In this document: one piece after another, positions 3,346-5,649 of the stretch
Position numbering within the stretch: position 1 is the stretch's first letter
Layout: the number at the start of each line of letters is the position of its first letter
Assembly (NCBI GenBank): GCA_028698765.1
Contig: JAQVVW010000116.1
Location: 1-5,649 of the forward strand
Direction: 5' to 3'
From: Methanoculleus sp.
Lineage (GTDB): Archaea > Halobacteriota > Methanomicrobia > Methanomicrobiales > Methanoculleaceae
DNA length: 5,649 bases
Position numbers and translations under genes: made by a program
Notes under the pieces: generated by a model
Databases searched by the model: none
Told to the model about the DNA's origin: nothing
Seen by the model: the letters and a program-made list of their open reading frames with translations, nothing else

Positions 3346-5649
3346 GTGAACCGCGAACCGGCAGTAAAAAAAGTCCTCTACTGGTGCGACCAGTGCAACG
3401 TCCCCCTCATCGGGCGCACCTGCTCCTGCAAGACGAGGGTCCGGGAGATCGAACTCCTGCAGCCGCACGACGTCCGCCCTGCCCTCGCAGCGGATACAGC
3501 CCTCATACGCCGTCTTCTTGCCGAACAGTTCGGCGACGTGCCCCTGCCCCACGTCGTGCTCCTGAACAAGACCGGCGGCGCCGACCGGGCGGACCTGGTG
3601 ATCGTCCACGGCGATCGGTTCGGCTGGCTCTCGTTCGACCCGGTCACCCGGAAGTTCAGCCTCGATATCGCCCCCGAGGCGCTCCCATACATCCTCCCGT
3701 ATGCAACGCGAGGCATCATCGATCTCGATGCCGAGCCCGCCGTGCGCGCGCATAAGGGCCGCGTCGGCGGGAAACGGTTCGCCCTCGCAACCGCCGTTCC
3801 CGACGGGACGGCCATCGTCGCCTACAAGAACCGGTTCGGCACCGGCGTCGTCAAGGACGGACAGGTCCGGGTGAAGGAACTCGTCTCCGTCACCCCCCGC
3901 ACCCGGCCCGACCCGGGCTGGGACGTGGTGATCGAGAGGAACCGCTACCACTTAAAGAACCTTGAGCGTAACGCCGTCCGCACCATCAAGAAACACATGA
4001 ACGACCGGCCGTGCGCGAACGTCTCGTTCTCCGGCGGCAAGGACAGCACCGCCGTTCTCCACCTCGCGCGGAAGGCCGGGGTGGAAAAGGCGTTCTTCAT
4101 CGACACCGGGATCGAGCTCCCCGAGACGGTGGAGTTCGTGGCATCGCAGGGCGTCGAGATCGTCCGGAAGGGCGGCGATTTCTTCCAGGCGGTCGAGAAG
4201 GCGGGCCCGCCGGGGAAGGACCACCGCTGGTGCTGCAAACTCCTGAAACTCCACCCCTTAAAGATCTACCTCGCCGATACCGGCCCCTGCGTCACCATCC
4301 AGGGGAACCGGTGGTACGAGTCCTGGAACCGTGCCGACCTCGACGAGACGAGCCAGAACCCGGCAAACCCCCTGCAGCTGAACATCTCGCCGATCCGGAA
4401 CTGGCGGGCGCTCGAGGTCTTCCTCTACCTCTGGTGGCAGGAGGTTCCCATGAACCCGCTCTACGAGAAGGGTCTCGAGCGGATAGGCTGCTACCTCTGC
4501 CCGGCGGCGCTCGAGAGCGAGTACGAGGGGCTCCGGGAGATGCATCCTGACCTGACGGGCCGCTGGGACGAATTCCTTATCCGGTGGGCGGAGAAGAATG
4601 GCCTGCCGGATGCCTACCACCAGTGGGGGCTCTGGCGGTGGCGGGCGCTGCCCCCGAAGATGCGCGAGGTCTGCCGGGAGCGAGGCATCGCCGTGAACGA
4701 CGACTTCACTCTCCGGGAAGCCCCGGTCAGGAAGGTGGAGAAGGTGGCAGCCATGAAGAGTACGGGTATCAGTGAGCCGGCACCGCCGGTAGAGTTCGAG
4801 TCCGTCCCCGACAAGATCAGGAAGGACTTCCCGATCCTCGGCGACATCGTCTATCTCGACAACGCGGCGACGACCTTCTCGCCGGAGCCGGTGGTGGAGG
4901 CGGCGGTCGAGTTCGAGCACCGCTACCGGGCGAACGTCGGGCGGGGGGTTCACCGCCTGACCCGGATCGCGACGCAGCGCTACTGGCACGCCCACGAGAA
5001 GGTGGCCCGGTTCATCGGCGGGGAGGCGGGGGTGACGGTCTTTACGAAGAACGCCACGGACGCGATCAACATGGTCGCGCAGGGCCTCTCCTGGAAACCG
5101 GGCGACCGCGTGGTGACCACCCTCCTCGAACACCACTCAAACTTCCTCCCCTGGCAGGCGCTTGCGAAACAGGGGGTCGCGCTCGACGTGGTCGGGATCG
5201 ATGCCGACTACGCGCTCGACCTTGCCGCGCTCGAGGAGAGCCTTGCCGGCGGCGGCGTCCGGCTCGTCGCCGTCACCCACGCTTCAAACGTCCTCGGCGT
5301 GACGACGCCGGTCCCCGAGATAGCCCGGCTCTGCCGGGAGCACGGCGCGCTCCTCCTGGTGGACGGGGCGCAGACGCTGCCGCACATGCCGGTGAACGTC
5401 GCGGAACTCGGCTGCGACTTCCTCTGCTTTGCGGGGCACAAGATGTTCGGGCCGATGGGGACCGGGGTGCTCTGGATGCGCGAGGCGCTCATCGAGCCGC
5501 CGGTCCTCGGCGGGGGGATGGTCACGAGCGTGACCGCCGAAGGCTACGTCCCCGCGGAGGGCTACCAGCGCTACGAGGCCGGGACGCCGAACGTCGGCGG
5601 CGGGATCGCGCTCGGCGTCGCCGTGGACTACCTCTCGGCGATCGGGATG
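3346..5649 (+). CDS. Fusion: zinc ribbon, PUA-like, PAPS-reductase-family PP-loop ATPase, cysteine desulfurase (3' end outside window)
   Basis: I translated every codon from GTG 3346 to the window end and found no stop, giving 768 residues so far. A zinc ribbon uses Cys14, 17, 26 and 28. Residues about 30-125 are an unassigned alpha/beta region, and about 126-190 look PUA-like (RFALATAVPDGTAIVAYKNR). The PP-loop domain (about 200-460) has SGGKDS (229-234), DTGIE (253-257), GNRWYES (320-326), and Cys296-Cys297 paired with Cys382/Cys385, as in [4Fe-4S] APS reductases. No ECGLH-type catalytic cysteine is present. After a linker, a group II cysteine desulfurase starts near 486: YLDNAATT (503-510), RGVHRLT, EHHSN (595-599), VDGAQ (672-676) and the PLP lysine Lys699 in GHKMFGP. 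Its catalytic cysteine should lie beyond the edge. Inference: desulfurase sulfur is passed to a substrate adenylated by the PP-loop domain, perhaps tRNA. Confidence 0.9.
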   Translation, partial: MNREPAVKKVLYWCDQCNVPLIGRTCSCKTRVREIELLQPHDVRPALAADTALIRRLLAEQFGDVPLPHVVLLNKTGGADRADLVIVHGDRFGWLSFDPVTRKFSLDIAPEALPYILPYATRGIIDLDAEPAVRAHKGRVGGKRFALATAVPDGTAIVAYKNRFGTGVVKDGQVRVKELVSVTPRTRPDPGWDVVIERNRYHLKNLERNAVRTIKKHMNDRPCANVSFSGGKDSTAVLHLARKAGVEKAFFIDTGIELPETVEFVASQGVEIVRKGGDFFQAVEKAGPPGKDHRWCCKLLKLHPLKIYLADTGPCVTIQGNRWYESWNRADLDETSQNPANPLQLNISPIRNWRALEVFLYLWWQEVPMNPLYEKGLERIGCYLCPAALESEYEGLREMHPDLTGRWDEFLIRWAEKNGLPDAYHQWGLWRWRALPPKMREVCRERGIAVNDDFTLREAPVRKVEKVAAMKSTGISEPAPPVEFESVPDKIRKDFPILGDIVYLDNAATTFSPEPVVEAAVEFEHRYRANVGRGVHRLTRIATQRYWHAHEKVARFIGGEAGVTVFTKNATDAINMVAQGLSWKPGDRVVTTLLEHHSNFLPWQALAKQGVALDVVGIDADYALDLAALEESLAGGGVRLVAVTHASNVLGVTTPVPEIARLCREHGALLLVDGAQTLPHMPVNVAELGCDFLCFAGHKMFGPMGTGVLWMREALIEPPVLGGGMVTSVTAEGYVPAEGYQRYEAGTPNVGGGIALGVAVDYLSAIGM
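4733..4755 (+). promoter_or_regulatory. Possible internal ribosome binding site and ATG in the fusion linker
   Basis: In-frame ATG 4753-4755 (Met470) lies in the interdomain linker. It is preceded by a purine-rich run with GGTGG at 4743-4747, five bases upstream, a good archaeal Shine-Dalgarno match. Initiation here would yield the desulfurase alone, beginning MKSTGISEPAPP. It may also be a relic of the gene junction. Confidence 0.3.

Noticed and set aside
2593..3951. Minus-strand open frame of 452 codons
   Set aside because: It is antisense to the surface-protein gene and the start of the fusion gene. High GC content leaves long accidental open frames, and the protein is low-complexity.
4258..5136. 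Minus-strand open frame of 292 codons
   Set aside because: It is antisense to conserved PP-loop and desulfurase motifs and shows no recognisable domain.
3346..5649. A complete Dnd-type DNA phosphorothioation locus
   Set aside because: Only DndA-like and DndC-like enzyme classes are present, fused together. No DndB, DndD or DndE gene is seen, and the N-terminal domains fit RNA better.

Overview
The window looks like chromosomal DNA from a GC-rich methanogenic archaeon, most likely of the Methanomicrobiales (Methanoculleus-like). This is inference from protein character, strong G/C preference at third codon positions, archaeal-type TATA boxes about 27-30 bases before start codons with little or no leader, and the general absence of Shine-Dalgarno sites at first genes. 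No rRNA, tRNA or insertion sequence was seen.

Layout. Positions 1-99 hold the last 32 codons of a plus-strand gene of unknown identity. Positions 100-269 are intergenic, with two small hairpins and one solitary 29-base sequence that has the length and layout of a type I-E CRISPR repeat. Positions 270-2089 are a two-gene minus-strand operon. A DUF47/PhoU-like protein is transcribed first, followed five bases later by a PiT-family inorganic phosphate permease. Its promoter carries a clear TATA box with a perfect 10-bp palindrome abutting it. Positions 2284-2592 encode a 102-residue minus-strand protein of unknown function, whose own promoter contains a small dyad. A 144-bp divergent spacer separates it from a plus-strand gene (2737-3276) for a secreted or surface protein with a signal peptide and a C-terminal membrane anchor.

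The most notable gene runs from 3346 off the right edge. It is one uninterrupted frame of at least 768 codons. In order it encodes a zinc ribbon, a probable PUA-like RNA-binding region, a PP-loop ATP-pyrophosphatase of the PAPS-reductase family with an APS-reductase-like set of four cysteines, and a group II (SufS/CsdA-like) cysteine desulfurase. Within the window it lacks the catalytic ECGLH-type motif of true sulfonucleotide reductases. The architecture instead suggests a self-contained sulfur-transfer enzyme: the desulfurase releases sulfur from cysteine, and the PP-loop domain activates a target, possibly RNA, to receive it. DNA phosphorothioation enzymes DndA and DndC pair the same two enzyme classes as separate proteins, but no other Dnd gene is visible here.

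The DUF47-PiT pair would handle low-affinity phosphate uptake and its control. The remaining genes have no demonstrable link to one another.
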